A stretch of 64,000 nucleotides of DNA from Solirubrobacterales bacterium (GTDB lineage: Bacteria; Actinomycetota; Thermoleophilia; Solirubrobacterales; JACPNS01), in the NCBI GenBank assembly GCA_016185345.1, contig JACPNS010000003.1, positions 1-64,000 of the forward strand, given 5' to 3'. Shown here piece by piece: positions 32,669 through 41,924 of the stretch. Numbering within the stretch: the stretch's first letter is position 1; each line of letters begins with the position of its first letter. Under the pieces are notes generated by a model. The model had not been told where the DNA came from, did no database searches, and saw nothing but the letters and a program-made list of their open reading frames with translations. Made by a program: the position numbers and the translations under genes.

Positions 32669-33412
32669 GTGAGCGAGCTGCTCACCGTATTTCTCGCCGG
32701 CGTCGCCACGATGCTCGCGACCGGACTCGGCGCTCTGCCGGTCCACTACTTCGGCCACAAGGCCTACAACTGGCGACCGGTGCTCGTCGGCGTCGCGATC
32801 GGCGCGATGGCCGTGGCCGCTGTTGTGGGACTTCTCGAACCCGGGCTCGAACTCGGCTCACCATTAGAGGTCTGGGGCGGGGCAGCGCTCGGGGCGGTTC
32901 TGTTCTTCGCGATCCGCACAGCACTCCACCACCACAAGGTGAGCATCGGCGACGTGCGCGGCGTCGACGTGAAGCGCGCCGCACTGATCTTTGCGGTGCT
33001 CTTTGCGCACAGCCTGCCCGAGGGATTCGCGGTCGGCACGGCCTACGCTTCGCCCGATCAGAATCTCGGACTCTTCGTCATTCTCGCGATCGCGCTGCAG
33101 AACATTCCCGAGGGCACGAGCGTCGCCATACCTATGGAAGATGCGGGCTTCAGCGTCTGGAAACAGTTCTGGGCGGCCGTCGGCACAAGCATCCCCCAGC
33201 CGATCGGCGCCGTACTCGCCTACCTGCTCGTTGACCAGATCAGCGGCTTGCTCCCGATCTCATTCGGCTTCGCGGCCGGCGCGATGCTCGTGCTCGTTGC
33301 GATTGAACTTGTGCCCGACGGATTTGCTCCGGGCACGCGCACTCGCGCCGCCCTCGGAACGGCGGCCGGCGCGGCAGTGATCCTCCTGCTCGAGCGCGCG
33401 GTAGTCGGCTAG
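32669..33412 (+). CDS. ZIP-family divalent metal transporter
   Basis: The 247-aa membrane protein has about eight helices. The paired metal-binding motifs of ZIP carriers are visible: AHSLPEGFAVGTAY in helix IV and LQNIPEGTSVAIPM in helix V. A Gly-rich SIPQPIGAVLAYLL follows. It would import Zn2+ or Fe2+. Start is GTG 32669, ten bases after the CMD stop. A transposase remnant begins two bases after its stop. Confidence 0.85.
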   Translation: MSELLTVFLAGVATMLATGLGALPVHYFGHKAYNWRPVLVGVAIGAMAVAAVVGLLEPGLELGSPLEVWGGAALGAVLFFAIRTALHHHKVSIGDVRGVDVKRAALIFAVLFAHSLPEGFAVGTAYASPDQNLGLFVILAIALQNIPEGTSVAIPMEDAGFSVWKQFWAAVGTSIPQPIGAVLAYLLVDQISGLLPISFGFAAGAMLVLVAIELVPDGFAPGTRTRAALGTAAGAAVILLLERAVVG

Positions 33413-33413
33413 C

Positions 33414-33911
33414 TGTAGTAACCAAACAAGGGTTGTTCAGCTCACCGAGCCGAGCTTCCGGAGTCTTCTTGCTGAGGACGCCGTGCTTTCGTCTGGTGTT
33501 GTAGTCAAGCAGCCAGCCGGACAGCGCGGCGGTTCGTTCAGCCGAAGAGCCGTAGATCGCGCCGTAGGCCCAGCGCTCGGTCATCGTCTTGATGAACCGC
33601 TCAGCCTTGCCGTTGATCCTTGGCCGATAGGGCCTCGTGAAGCTGTGGCGGATGCCGTGCTGCTCGCGGAAGCGCTTGTGGGCGAGCGAGCGACAACCAG
33701 ATCCGTTGTCTGAGAGAACGCGCTCGACCCTGATGCCCATCGATTTGAACCAGGCGACGGCGCGCTCGAAGAACGCAGCCGCTGTTTCGCCCCTCTCGTC
33801 GGTCAGCACCTCGGCGTAGGCCAGGCACGTTGCGTCGTCGATGCAGATGTGAACAAAGTTGCAACCGCCGCTCGCGATCTCCTTCCGGCGATTCGCGAAG
33901 GTAGTTAGTCG
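33414..33911 (-). pseudogene. truncated IS481-type transposase remnant
   Basis: An open frame carries the C-terminal catalytic half of an IS481-type transposase: HICIDDATCLAYAEVLTDER, LSDNGSGCRSLA and RINGKAERFIKTMTERW supply the D, D and E residues, followed by LLDYNTRRKHGVLSKKTPEA. The whole N-terminal HTH half is missing and there is no start codon. It begins in frame directly after the stop codon of the glyoxalase gene. The other edge, TGTAGTAACCAAAC at 33414, looks like an IS terminus. It is unrelated at sequence level to the intact element at 7-1261. Confidence 0.85.
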
Positions 33912-34286
33912 CTACTTGCGCTCGATCAGCTCGATCCGGTAGTCATCGGGATCGCGCACAAAACAGATCAGCGATCCGCCTTCGCGCACCGAGTACGGCG
34001 GCTTTTCGGGCTCTATTCCCACGGCGGCGAGCTGCTCGAGCGTCGCGGCCATGTTGTCAACCGTTAAGGCGATGTGGCCGTAGCCCGTCCCGATCTCATA
34101 CTCATCAACGCCGAAGTTGTACGTCAGCTCGAGGCGATCTCCATCGCCCGGAAGGCCAAGGAACAAATTGATAGCTTCGTCTCGAATTGGCATTCGACGA
34201 CGCTCCTCGAACCCCAGTTTCTGGTAGAACGACAACGACGACTCTATGTCGGTGATTCGATAGCAAGTATGGATCAATGCGCTCAT
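33912..34286 (-). CDS. VOC-family glyoxalase I-like protein
   Basis: The 124-aa protein has glyoxalase I features: MSALIHTCYRITDIESSLSF with FYQKLGFEE, DRLELTYNFG, YGHIALTVDN and the terminal FVRDPDDYRIELIE. The H, E, H and E metal ligands expected of lactoylglutathione lyases are in place. Actinobacteria use other thiols than glutathione, so the adduct is uncertain. ATG 34286 fits the family start. The transposase remnant follows the TAG stop directly. Confidence 0.87.
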   Translation of the reverse strand: MSALIHTCYRITDIESSLSFYQKLGFEERRRMPIRDEAINLFLGLPGDGDRLELTYNFGVDEYEIGTGYGHIALTVDNMAATLEQLAAVGIEPEKPPYSVREGGSLICFVRDPDDYRIELIERK

Positions 34287-34351
34287 TTCGATCCACAGTA
34301 CTCCTGCGGGCGGCCTCGCCCGCCACAAACCAATTGAAAGGCAATGCCCCC

Positions 34352-35365
34352 ATGCCGTCCAGCTCCAAGCTCATTCCCTCGATCGCCTTGGCCGTCCTGG
34401 TCGCCGCAATTGCTTCGGTCTATGTTTCGCCGGCAGGAGCCGCTGCCAATTGCAAGCCGGCCACGAACATCGAGGCGATCATCGACGACTCTGGCTCTAT
34501 GGGCGGAACCGACGTCTCCGTCAACCGCTCCGAGGCGATCAAGCTCTTGATTTCGAAGGCGGGCAACGCCAAGAAGACCCTCGGTGCGATCGAGTTCGGA
34601 AGCGACCAGTCCTACCTCACCCCGCCGGTCGGCGCAGCCGTGACGCTCTTTGGACCACTCCTGATCGGACCGAACGTCGCGACGATGAACGCAGCGCTCA
34701 CCAACAACCTCAAGGCCGACAACGGTTCGACCGACTACAACTCTGCCTTCGCGCTGGCCAAAACAGACAATCCCGCCGCCGACGCTCGCATCTTCATCAC
34801 GGATGGCGGTCACAACGAGGGCGCCTACCTCAACGGTCACCAGGGTGGCCCGCCGACCTACGTACTGGGACTCCAGATTGGTCCTGCGAGCGCGACTGAC
34901 ACCGACGCCACGCGCCTGCAGACGATCGCCAACGAGACCGGCGGTGTCTACTACCCCAACGTCGACACGGGGAACATCGCGGCAACCGTCAACAAGGTCG
35001 ACGCACGACTCAATTGCCAGACAGTCGCGAAAACATTCACCGACACGTTCGCAAAGGTCGGTCAGAAGAAGTCCAAGGCCGTCTCGATCGGCAAGAACAT
35101 CAGCTCTGCGGATCTCACATTGACGTGGACGAACCCGCTCGACGTCTTCACGATCGGCGCCATCACCGTCAAGACTTCCAGCGGCAAGACCATCTCGACG
35201 AAGAAGCTGAAGATCAAGCGCACCGTCGGCAAGACGTTCCTCAACGTCAATGTCAGGGGCCTCAAGCGCGGAAAGCTGCGCTTCCAGCTCAGGGCCAAAA
35301 CGCTCGGATCAAACTCATTCGGTGGCGCGACGCTCACGACGCAGGCGGTGCCGCGTAAGCGTTAG
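34352..35365 (+). CDS. secreted VWA-domain protein
   Basis: The 337-aa protein has a signal peptide (IPSIALAVLVAAIASVYV ending near AGAAA). A von Willebrand factor A domain follows (about residues 45-225) with the metal site DDSGSMGG (DxSxS), the Thr region NGSTDYNSAFALA and the Asp in FITDGGHNEGA. A C-terminal beta domain rich in Lys (about 230-337) completes it. It is probably an exported ligand-binding protein. GAAAGG precedes ATG 34352 by about 9 nt. Confidence 0.85.
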   Translation: MPSSSKLIPSIALAVLVAAIASVYVSPAGAAANCKPATNIEAIIDDSGSMGGTDVSVNRSEAIKLLISKAGNAKKTLGAIEFGSDQSYLTPPVGAAVTLFGPLLIGPNVATMNAALTNNLKADNGSTDYNSAFALAKTDNPAADARIFITDGGHNEGAYLNGHQGGPPTYVLGLQIGPASATDTDATRLQTIANETGGVYYPNVDTGNIAATVNKVDARLNCQTVAKTFTDTFAKVGQKKSKAVSIGKNISSADLTLTWTNPLDVFTIGAITVKTSSGKTISTKKLKIKRTVGKTFLNVNVRGLKRGKLRFQLRAKTLGSNSFGGATLTTQAVPRKR

Positions 35366-35382
35366 TTGGCCGGACTCAGTGG

Positions 35383-37068
35383 TTAGTCGGAATCGGCCGC
35401 GACTGCGGTCTGTTCCGGCTCGCCGCTGGCTGAGCCGGCGCTGACGCCGCCGTGCTCCTGCAGGCTGCGCTTGAGGATCTTGCCCGTGGCGTTGCGCGGC
35501 AGTTCCTCGAGGAAGTGGACCTCACGCGGCACCTTGAAGTTTGCGAGGTGATTCTTGACGTGGCTCTTGATTTCTGCTTCGTCCACTACTGCACCCTCGT
35601 TGGGCACGACGAAGGCCAGGAGCCGAGCACCGAACGTCTCGTCCTCCACGCCGATGACGGCAGTTTCGTACACATCTTCGTGAATCGCGATGATGTCTTC
35701 GACCTCGATCGGGTATACGTTTTCTCCGCCCGAAATGATCATTTCGTCGATTCGGCCGTCGATGAACAGGCGAGCGTTCGCGTCAATGTGACCAACGTCG
35801 CCGGTGCCTGCAAGATGGCCGAGGCGGTTGGCCTGCTCGCCGCCGGTGTAGCCCTCGAAGATCATGTCGTGTTGTACGAAAATCTGGCCGGTCTCGCCAA
35901 CCGGGACATCGTTGCCCTCTTCGTCGAGGATTCGCAGCGTGGTCCCGGTCGGCGCCCTGCCGGCGGTGCCGGGGGCTGCGCGCATGTCGGCGGGACTGGC
36001 CACGGTCGCCCAGGCGACTTCAGTCGACCCGTAGAGGTTGTAGAGAACGTCGCCGAACTCGTCCATGAACTTGGTCGCGAGCTCGCCCTGTAGCGCCGAG
36101 CCACTGGCGCAAACGGCGCGAAGTGAAGAGGTGTTGATCGTGCGGCGCTTGGCCACAGGCACGTCGAGCATGCGCTGGAGCATCACGGGAACGACGATCT
36201 GCATGTCGATCTGCTCGCGCTCGATCGTCTTGAGAACGTCTTCCGGGTCGAAGCGGCGGCGCAGCACGGTTGTGCCGGCGAACATCACGCTGGCGCTGAA
36301 ATTGGAGAAGCCCCAGGCGTGGAACAGCGGCGCGCAAACGAGCATGCGGTCACCGCGGCGATACGGAATGGTCGAGACGACCGAGAGCAGGTCCTTGAGG
36401 CCCTTGGGTTCGGCGCGGGCGGCGCCCTTCGGCTTGCCGGTGGTGCCAGAGGTGAGGATGATCGTGCGGCCGGTTCGCCCGGGCGCGGGCGGCTCCTTCG
36501 TGCTCTGGCCATCGCGGAGCGAATCCAGCGTGGGCAGTGGCGGATTCTCGGTGCTGTCGGTCCATCCAAGGAATGCGGGCCTGTCGCCGAGCGCGTCCTT
36601 GAGCATCGGGTAGTACTCCTCGTCCATGATCACGGCGTCGGCGTTCTGGTCCTCGATCACCTGAACGAGCTGTGGTCCGGCGAATGCTGTGTTGAGCAGG
36701 AGGCCGTCGGCGCCGAGCTTCAGCGTGGAGACGAACGCTTCGGGGAACCAGCGGCTGTTGCGGCAGAGGATTGCGACTCGCGAGCCCTCGCCGATCCCCT
36801 GCGCGGCAAGACCGCGAGCGATCTGATTGGTCTGCTCGTGAATTTCCTTGTGCGTGAGCTGACCGAGCTCATCGATGATGGCGACGACGTCGGGGTCGAT
36901 CTTCGCGTTGATCTTGTAGCCGGCCGGCTGGGTCGGGCCGTACTTGTCAAATGCGAGCTTGACTTCCCATAGGCGGTTGGGTGGCACAAAGCGCACCATC
37001 TTTGTCGCCGCAATCGTCCGGGCGATCTCCGCGTAGCGCTTGCTCGCGGTTTTTATCCGACCGCTCAA
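35383..37068 (-). CDS. AMP-dependent acyl-CoA synthetase (FadD-like)
   Basis: The 561-aa adenylate-forming enzyme activates a carboxylic acid to its CoA thioester. Motifs: phosphate loop TIILTSGTTGKPKGAAR, LYNLYGSTEVAWATVA, the hinge FIDGRIDEMIISGGENVYP and the catalytic Lys in RNATGKILKRSL. Start TTG 37068 overlaps the stop of the upstream GMC oxidoreductase gene by 4 bp. The pair suggests oxidation of an alcohol or sterol followed by CoA activation. Confidence 0.92.
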   Translation of the reverse strand: MSGRIKTASKRYAEIARTIAATKMVRFVPPNRLWEVKLAFDKYGPTQPAGYKINAKIDPDVVAIIDELGQLTHKEIHEQTNQIARGLAAQGIGEGSRVAILCRNSRWFPEAFVSTLKLGADGLLLNTAFAGPQLVQVIEDQNADAVIMDEEYYPMLKDALGDRPAFLGWTDSTENPPLPTLDSLRDGQSTKEPPAPGRTGRTIILTSGTTGKPKGAARAEPKGLKDLLSVVSTIPYRRGDRMLVCAPLFHAWGFSNFSASVMFAGTTVLRRRFDPEDVLKTIEREQIDMQIVVPVMLQRMLDVPVAKRRTINTSSLRAVCASGSALQGELATKFMDEFGDVLYNLYGSTEVAWATVASPADMRAAPGTAGRAPTGTTLRILDEEGNDVPVGETGQIFVQHDMIFEGYTGGEQANRLGHLAGTGDVGHIDANARLFIDGRIDEMIISGGENVYPIEVEDIIAIHEDVYETAVIGVEDETFGARLLAFVVPNEGAVVDEAEIKSHVKNHLANFKVPREVHFLEELPRNATGKILKRSLQEHGGVSAGSASGEPEQTAVAADSD

Positions 37069-38756
37069 GACTCACTCACCGTCGCTGCCGCGGCGGCCAC
37101 TTCGGCGCTCTCTGCTCTGATTGCGAATCCGCCGGCGGCAGTCTTGGCTTCGACCTTGGGCGGTACTGCAGTCATTGCGTGCTCGCTTATCGCTGTAATC
37201 GTGAGGCTGGGGTTGACCCCAGGGTTGGCTGGCATTGCGGATCCGTCGCAAATCAGGAGGTTTTCGTAACCGAACGCGCGGTTGAAGTGGTCAACGACTC
37301 CAGTATTGGCGTCACGGCCGATCACCGCTCCGCCGAGGAAGTGTGCCGTTGAAGGAACGTTGGCCATCACTTCGGTGAAGGCGCTCTGCGGAACGCCACC
37401 GATCTGCTTCGCGGCGAGCTCGGCCGCCTTGTTCGCGGCCGGGATGAAGCGCGGGTTCGGGTTCGCGGCGTCCTCCTGAGTCGTGAGGCGGTAGCTACCC
37501 CAGAAGGTTTTCTTCGGGATGAGTTTCAGAGAGTTGTCGAGGGTCTGCATAACCAGCAAAATCACCGTGCGGCGTGACCAATGGTAAGCGGCGAGCAGGC
37601 GCAGGGCAGAAAGCGGGTGCCTCACTGCCATGCCCAGGAACTTGATTGGGCGCGTCGTGCGCGTGCCCTCGCCGGTCAGGAGTGTGAAGGCGCGACCCAT
37701 TGCGTCGCCGCCGTGCCCGTAGGTGACGTTCTCGATGTGAGTGCTGTCGTCGGGAAAAAAGCTCGAGCTGATTGCAACTGAGGTTGAGTAGTCAACCTTG
37801 TCATCTCTGGCGGTGACCGCAAGGATTGCCTCGCTGTTGGTGCGCACGAGTGATCCGAGCCGGTGCGAAAGGCGTGGGAGCGAACCCTTGAGCTTGCAGT
37901 TGGCGAGCAGTTTGTTCGTGCCGTATGTGCCGGCCGAGATGACGACGCCGCGCGTACGGACCCTCCTGCGACCCTTGAAAAACCACGCACCCGAGCGAAC
38001 TGACGTGACTTCGTAGCCGGCCGAACCGTCTCGCCGACCACCTTCTCCGCGCAGCGGCTTGATGTCGCTGACCGTGCGAAGTGGGTCGATCTTCACGCCG
38101 AGTTTTTCTGCGAACCAGAGGTAATTCTTGACCAGAGTGTTCTTGGCGTTGTGACGACAGCCCATCATGCATGCGCCGCAGGCAATACAGGCCGCGCGGT
38201 CCGGGCCGTCGCCGTCGAAGTACGGGTCGGGCACGTTTTCGCCGGCCTTCTCGCGATCGCCGAAGTAGACGCCGACGCGGGTCTTCTTGTAGGTCTCGGG
38301 TACACCGAAGTCCTCAGAGAGCTTCTTGATCACGTCGTCAGAGGGCTGGTGCAGCGGTACCTCGGACACGCCGAGCATGTATTCGGCCGTGTCGTAGTGG
38401 GGCTGCAGAACGTTCTCCCAGTCCTCGATGCCGGCCCACTGCTTGTCGGTGAAGAAGCGCGGGCGTGCGCGGTAGAGCGTGTTGGCGTATCCGAGGCTTC
38501 CGCCGCCGACGCCATTGCCACTGAGCACTGTCACATCCTTGAAAAAAGTCATCCGCAGGATGCCGCGAAACTTCACGAACGGAAGCCACCAGTACCGATG
38601 CGGGGCCTTGAGCATGGTCTCTGCGAAGTCTTTGTCCTCGAAGCGCGCACCGCACTCGAGCATCTTCACGTCGTAGCCCTTTTCAGCCAGTCGCAACGCA
38701 GAAACGCTGCCGCCGAAGCCAGAGCCGACGATGATCCAGTCGTGGTCGTAATTCAT
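37065..38756 (-). CDS. GMC-family oxidoreductase (cholesterol oxidase-like)
   Basis: The 563-aa flavoenzyme has the dinucleotide-binding motif GSGFGGSVSALRLAE at residues 11-25 and SGNGVGGGSLGYANTLY. A Cys-rich CIACGACMMGCRHNAKNTL segment and the terminal STAHFLGGAVIGRDANTGVV and NPGVNPSLTITAISEHAM blocks follow. It oxidises an alcohol, perhaps a sterol or long-chain alcohol, using FAD. The four-Cys segment is usual in this actinobacterial subgroup. ATG 38756 begins directly at the flavin domain. Confidence 0.88.
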   Translation of the reverse strand: MNYDHDWIIVGSGFGGSVSALRLAEKGYDVKMLECGARFEDKDFAETMLKAPHRYWWLPFVKFRGILRMTFFKDVTVLSGNGVGGGSLGYANTLYRARPRFFTDKQWAGIEDWENVLQPHYDTAEYMLGVSEVPLHQPSDDVIKKLSEDFGVPETYKKTRVGVYFGDREKAGENVPDPYFDGDGPDRAACIACGACMMGCRHNAKNTLVKNYLWFAEKLGVKIDPLRTVSDIKPLRGEGGRRDGSAGYEVTSVRSGAWFFKGRRRVRTRGVVISAGTYGTNKLLANCKLKGSLPRLSHRLGSLVRTNSEAILAVTARDDKVDYSTSVAISSSFFPDDSTHIENVTYGHGGDAMGRAFTLLTGEGTRTTRPIKFLGMAVRHPLSALRLLAAYHWSRRTVILLVMQTLDNSLKLIPKKTFWGSYRLTTQEDAANPNPRFIPAANKAAELAAKQIGGVPQSAFTEVMANVPSTAHFLGGAVIGRDANTGVVDHFNRAFGYENLLICDGSAMPANPGVNPSLTITAISEHAMTAVPPKVEAKTAAGGFAIRAESAEVAAAAATVSES

Positions 38757-38881
38757 GAGGTGGTCCGATCTGCGCGGAGGTCGATGCCGGACAAGGCGCG
38801 CCAAGGCAGTCGCGCGCGTCCCAAGATGGCCAGATTCTACCCCCGCGTCGGCCATTTGGCCAGTACGCCGGTCAAGAACAC

Positions 38882-40552
38882 TCAGTTTGAGGTAGTAGCG
38901 CCCAGTGTGGCGTTCGGCTGACGCGAGAGCGGGCGCCAGAGTGTCGCCATCAATACGTAGACATAGAGCATCAACGATTGGTGCTTGAGATAGAAGAGAT
39001 CGTTGGACAGTTCTGTTTCTGGATCGCTCGAATCGTGCAGCTGGGCCCAACCGGTGATGCCGGGGCGAAGCATGTTGCGACGACCGTAGAATGGGATCTC
39101 ACGCTCGAGCTCTGAAAGTCGCTGCGGACGCGTCGCGCGCGGGCCCACCAGGGTGAGGTCACCGCGCAGCAGGTTGATCAATGTGGGTAGGTACTCGATG
39201 CGCGTGGCGCGCAGGAACTTGCCGAAGCCGACCGGCGGCTGGTCCTCGTCGGGAGCCTGGCCCGTGATGTCACGTCGTGCCACGCGGAATCGGTAGAGCG
39301 CGATCGCGCGACCACGTTCGCCGACGCGGCGACGTTCTACAACGACGGGCCTGCCAAATGCCAGGCGCATGAAGAGCGCGATCGGCGCCCAGGCCGGGAC
39401 GGTCAGAAGGATTGCGAAGACGGCGAAGACTGCGTCGATGCTGCGCGTGACCGCGCGCGGTGCCGGCTTGAAGCGCGGGTGCATGATGTGTTGGAACCAG
39501 GCCGAGTTGAGATTCTCAAGTGGCACGCGACGAAACACAAGCTCTTCAAATGCCGTGAGCGACAGCAGACGCGTGCGGTACCGCTCGGTGCAGACTGCCG
39601 CGCGCTCGAAGACCTTCATGCGGTCCTCAGTGCCAGACATGACAAGCAGGTCGATGTCGTTTCGTGCGACGACGTGCGAGAGATCCGACAACAGGCCCAG
39701 GCGGCGCACCCTAAACGACACGTGCTCGAGGTCTCGCAGGTTGTCGCGCTCGGAGGTGCGGGTGACGTAGCCGACCACCGTGAAGCGGCGGTTGCCAGCG
39801 GACGAGAGTTGCCAGGCGAGGTCGTGCGCCGCCGACGCGTCGCCAAGCACAGCGACGCGCGTGTGCACGAAGCGGTCAACGATGGCGCGCAGCAGAAGCG
39901 CGGCGAGTGCGCCGGCCATCAGTGCGACGAGCCCGGACGTGAGCGCGTGGACGATTCCCGAGACGGGCATGACCGTAATGGTGAGTGCGGCTGCCCCGAC
40001 GCCCGCGGCGACCGGCGAGAATCCGCTGACTTCGCTGTCGCTCAATGCGCTGCGGCGAGCCTGCGAGCGCGCAAGCAGAACGAACAGCGCGGTGCCGATG
40101 AAGACGGCGATGCTGCCAGCGAATGCGGCGGCGGCAACCGGGCCAACCATCGCGGCCGCGAAGTCACCCAGCGTTTTGGCGGTCGTCGGGTCGATCGAGA
40201 CACCGGTGTCGACCTCGACGTCTTCGTCTGCGTCTCCGTCGACAACCTTCAGGGCGCGCTCGGGCCGCGCCGGTGAAATCTGTTCCGGTGCATCGGGGTA
40301 GGCGCGCGAGCGGCGACCACCGGGCGTGCCGAGTTCGGAGGTGTCGTCCCGGAGCGGTCCGGCGAGCGCGGTCTCTCGCATGATCGAAGTCATCAGATCG
40401 ATCGGCGCTTCGGGCGAGCTGGGATCGCTCGCGCGGCGCTCGTGACCGATCGGTGCACGGGCGATCGGCGCGCCGGGCTGGCGTCGAAGGCGTTTCACAA
40501 TTGAGCGCCGAGACTTCTCGATTGTCGCGTCGGCGTCTGTGCCGTCTGACAT
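38882..40552 (-). CDS. polyprenyl glycosylphosphotransferase (sugar transferase)
   Basis: The 556-aa protein starts exopolysaccharide or glycan assembly by loading a sugar phosphate onto undecaprenyl phosphate. A disordered N-terminal 130 residues is followed by several transmembrane helices, a CoA-binding/NAD-like domain (TRVAVLGDASAAHDLAWQL), one more helix (AVFAILLTVPAWAPIALFM) and a bacterial sugar transferase domain (YLPTLINLLRGDLTLVGPRA, then MLRPGITGWAQLH). The usual KFRSM segment reads LYRFRV here. ATG 40552 is chosen because the frame upstream is unlike the family. Confidence 0.87.
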   Translation of the reverse strand: MSDGTDADATIEKSRRSIVKRLRRQPGAPIARAPIGHERRASDPSSPEAPIDLMTSIMRETALAGPLRDDTSELGTPGGRRSRAYPDAPEQISPARPERALKVVDGDADEDVEVDTGVSIDPTTAKTLGDFAAAMVGPVAAAAFAGSIAVFIGTALFVLLARSQARRSALSDSEVSGFSPVAAGVGAAALTITVMPVSGIVHALTSGLVALMAGALAALLLRAIVDRFVHTRVAVLGDASAAHDLAWQLSSAGNRRFTVVGYVTRTSERDNLRDLEHVSFRVRRLGLLSDLSHVVARNDIDLLVMSGTEDRMKVFERAAVCTERYRTRLLSLTAFEELVFRRVPLENLNSAWFQHIMHPRFKPAPRAVTRSIDAVFAVFAILLTVPAWAPIALFMRLAFGRPVVVERRRVGERGRAIALYRFRVARRDITGQAPDEDQPPVGFGKFLRATRIEYLPTLINLLRGDLTLVGPRATRPQRLSELEREIPFYGRRNMLRPGITGWAQLHDSSDPETELSNDLFYLKHQSLMLYVYVLMATLWRPLSRQPNATLGATTSN

Positions 40553-40715
40553 GGGCTGTGCACTTCCAGACTGATTTGGGCGAATAAGCAGATACCGAGT
40601 CTGCCGCCTGTGATCCAACGTACCACGGGGTAGGGGGTTCGGCAAATCGGCAAAAAGCGGAAATTGCGGGATTTAATCGGGGGACTTCGGGCGTTGCGCC
40701 TAGGATTGGACTTAT

Positions 40716-40790
<75 letters not shown>

Positions 40791-40807
40791 TGGAAGACGC
40801 TGTGGTT

Positions 40808-40864
40808 GAACCGTTATTTACCTTTCCTCCTCGTCCACTGCGGGGGAAAGGCAAATAACGGTTC
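40808..40864. terminator. long hairpin downstream of tRNA-Pro
   Basis: Arms 40808-40827 and 40845-40864 pair at 19 of 20 positions around a 17-nt loop. It starts 19 nt after the tRNA and has AT-rich stems unlike the surrounding DNA. It may terminate tRNA transcription (there is no T-run), or be a small palindromic element. An exact second copy was not noticed in the window. Confidence 0.6.
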
Positions 40865-40918
40865 CTTATGAATGGCTTGGGTAGGGGCGAGTGAAATTGC
40901 TCCAGCTAAGTTGAGCTT

Positions 40919-41848
40919 GTGACTTCATTGCCCGCCGTAGTAGCCATGGGCTCCGTCTCTCCTCCGATGGTCGTGCTCCTCGCGATCGTCACCTTCGCGT
41001 ACTTCAAGCGCGTTCACACTCTGAGAAGCGATCCCCGACGCAAGGTCAGCGGGCTGCGCCAGTTTTCGTTTGCGAGCGGTGTCTTCCTTCTCATCGCTGA
41101 GCCGTTGTCTCCACTGGGCGTATGGGATGAACTCTCTTTCACCATCCACATGGTTGAGCATCTGCTCATCGGGGATCTTGCGGCGTTACTCATGGTGTTG
41201 GGTCTTACGGGGCCGTTGATTGCTCCGGTTATGCGGAATCCGGTTGTTGAGTTTGTTCGGCCCCTGGCCAATCCGATTCCGGCGTTGGTTATTTGGATTG
41301 GGAATCTTTACTTTTGGCATCTTCCCTTTGCTTTTGATGCGGCACTGAACTACGAGGGTGTGCATGTGCTGCAGCACATCGGCTTCTTCTCGGCCGGGTT
41401 CGGGGTGTGGATGGCCGTGTTCGGGCCGTTGCCGAAGCCGGAGTGGTTTGGGAACATCGCCAAGCTCGTTTACATCATTGTCCAGCGGATGGCGGGGGTG
41501 TTGCTTGGCAACTTCTTCATCTTTGGCGGTTCGGTTTTCTATGCGAATTACGCCACGTCTGACAACCCGCTCGGTATGAAGCCCGTTGCCGACCAGAGCG
41601 TTGCGGGGGCGGTGATGATGGCCGAGGGGTCGTTCATTTCGTTCGTCCTCCTCGGGTGGTTGTTTTTCAAGGCGGCATCAGAGGGCGAGAAGAGCCAGCA
41701 GTTGATTGAACATGCGCAGGACCACGGGGTCGAGATCAGCCAGGCGCGGAGCGATCGTGCCGCCGCCGCTGGCACGACAGACCTATTACGCGAGCGGATT
41801 TCGTCGGGTGCAGCTATTGACAAAGAATACAAGTCGGACCTATCCTGA
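40919..41848 (+). CDS. CtaG-type cytochrome c oxidase assembly membrane protein
   Basis: The 309-aa protein has about seven transmembrane helices and the CtaG_Cox (caa3-type) signature HMVEHLLIGDLAALLMVLGL followed by TGPLIAPVM and HVLQHIGFFSAGFGVWMAVF. The conserved histidines probably handle copper for oxidase assembly. Oxidase subunit genes are not in the window. The middle third (about 41200-41350) uses many T-ending codons, unlike its own ends and the neighbours. Confidence 0.85.
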   Translation: MTSLPAVVAMGSVSPPMVVLLAIVTFAYFKRVHTLRSDPRRKVSGLRQFSFASGVFLLIAEPLSPLGVWDELSFTIHMVEHLLIGDLAALLMVLGLTGPLIAPVMRNPVVEFVRPLANPIPALVIWIGNLYFWHLPFAFDAALNYEGVHVLQHIGFFSAGFGVWMAVFGPLPKPEWFGNIAKLVYIIVQRMAGVLLGNFFIFGGSVFYANYATSDNPLGMKPVADQSVAGAVMMAEGSFISFVLLGWLFFKAASEGEKSQQLIEHAQDHGVEISQARSDRAAAAGTTDLLRERISSGAAIDKEYKSDLS

Positions 41849-41924
41849 ACGGACCAGCTCCCGGGCTACTCGGTTCGCATATTTGACGCGGATGGCCCGA
41901 AGCGCTTCGATCTAAAGGAACCCT

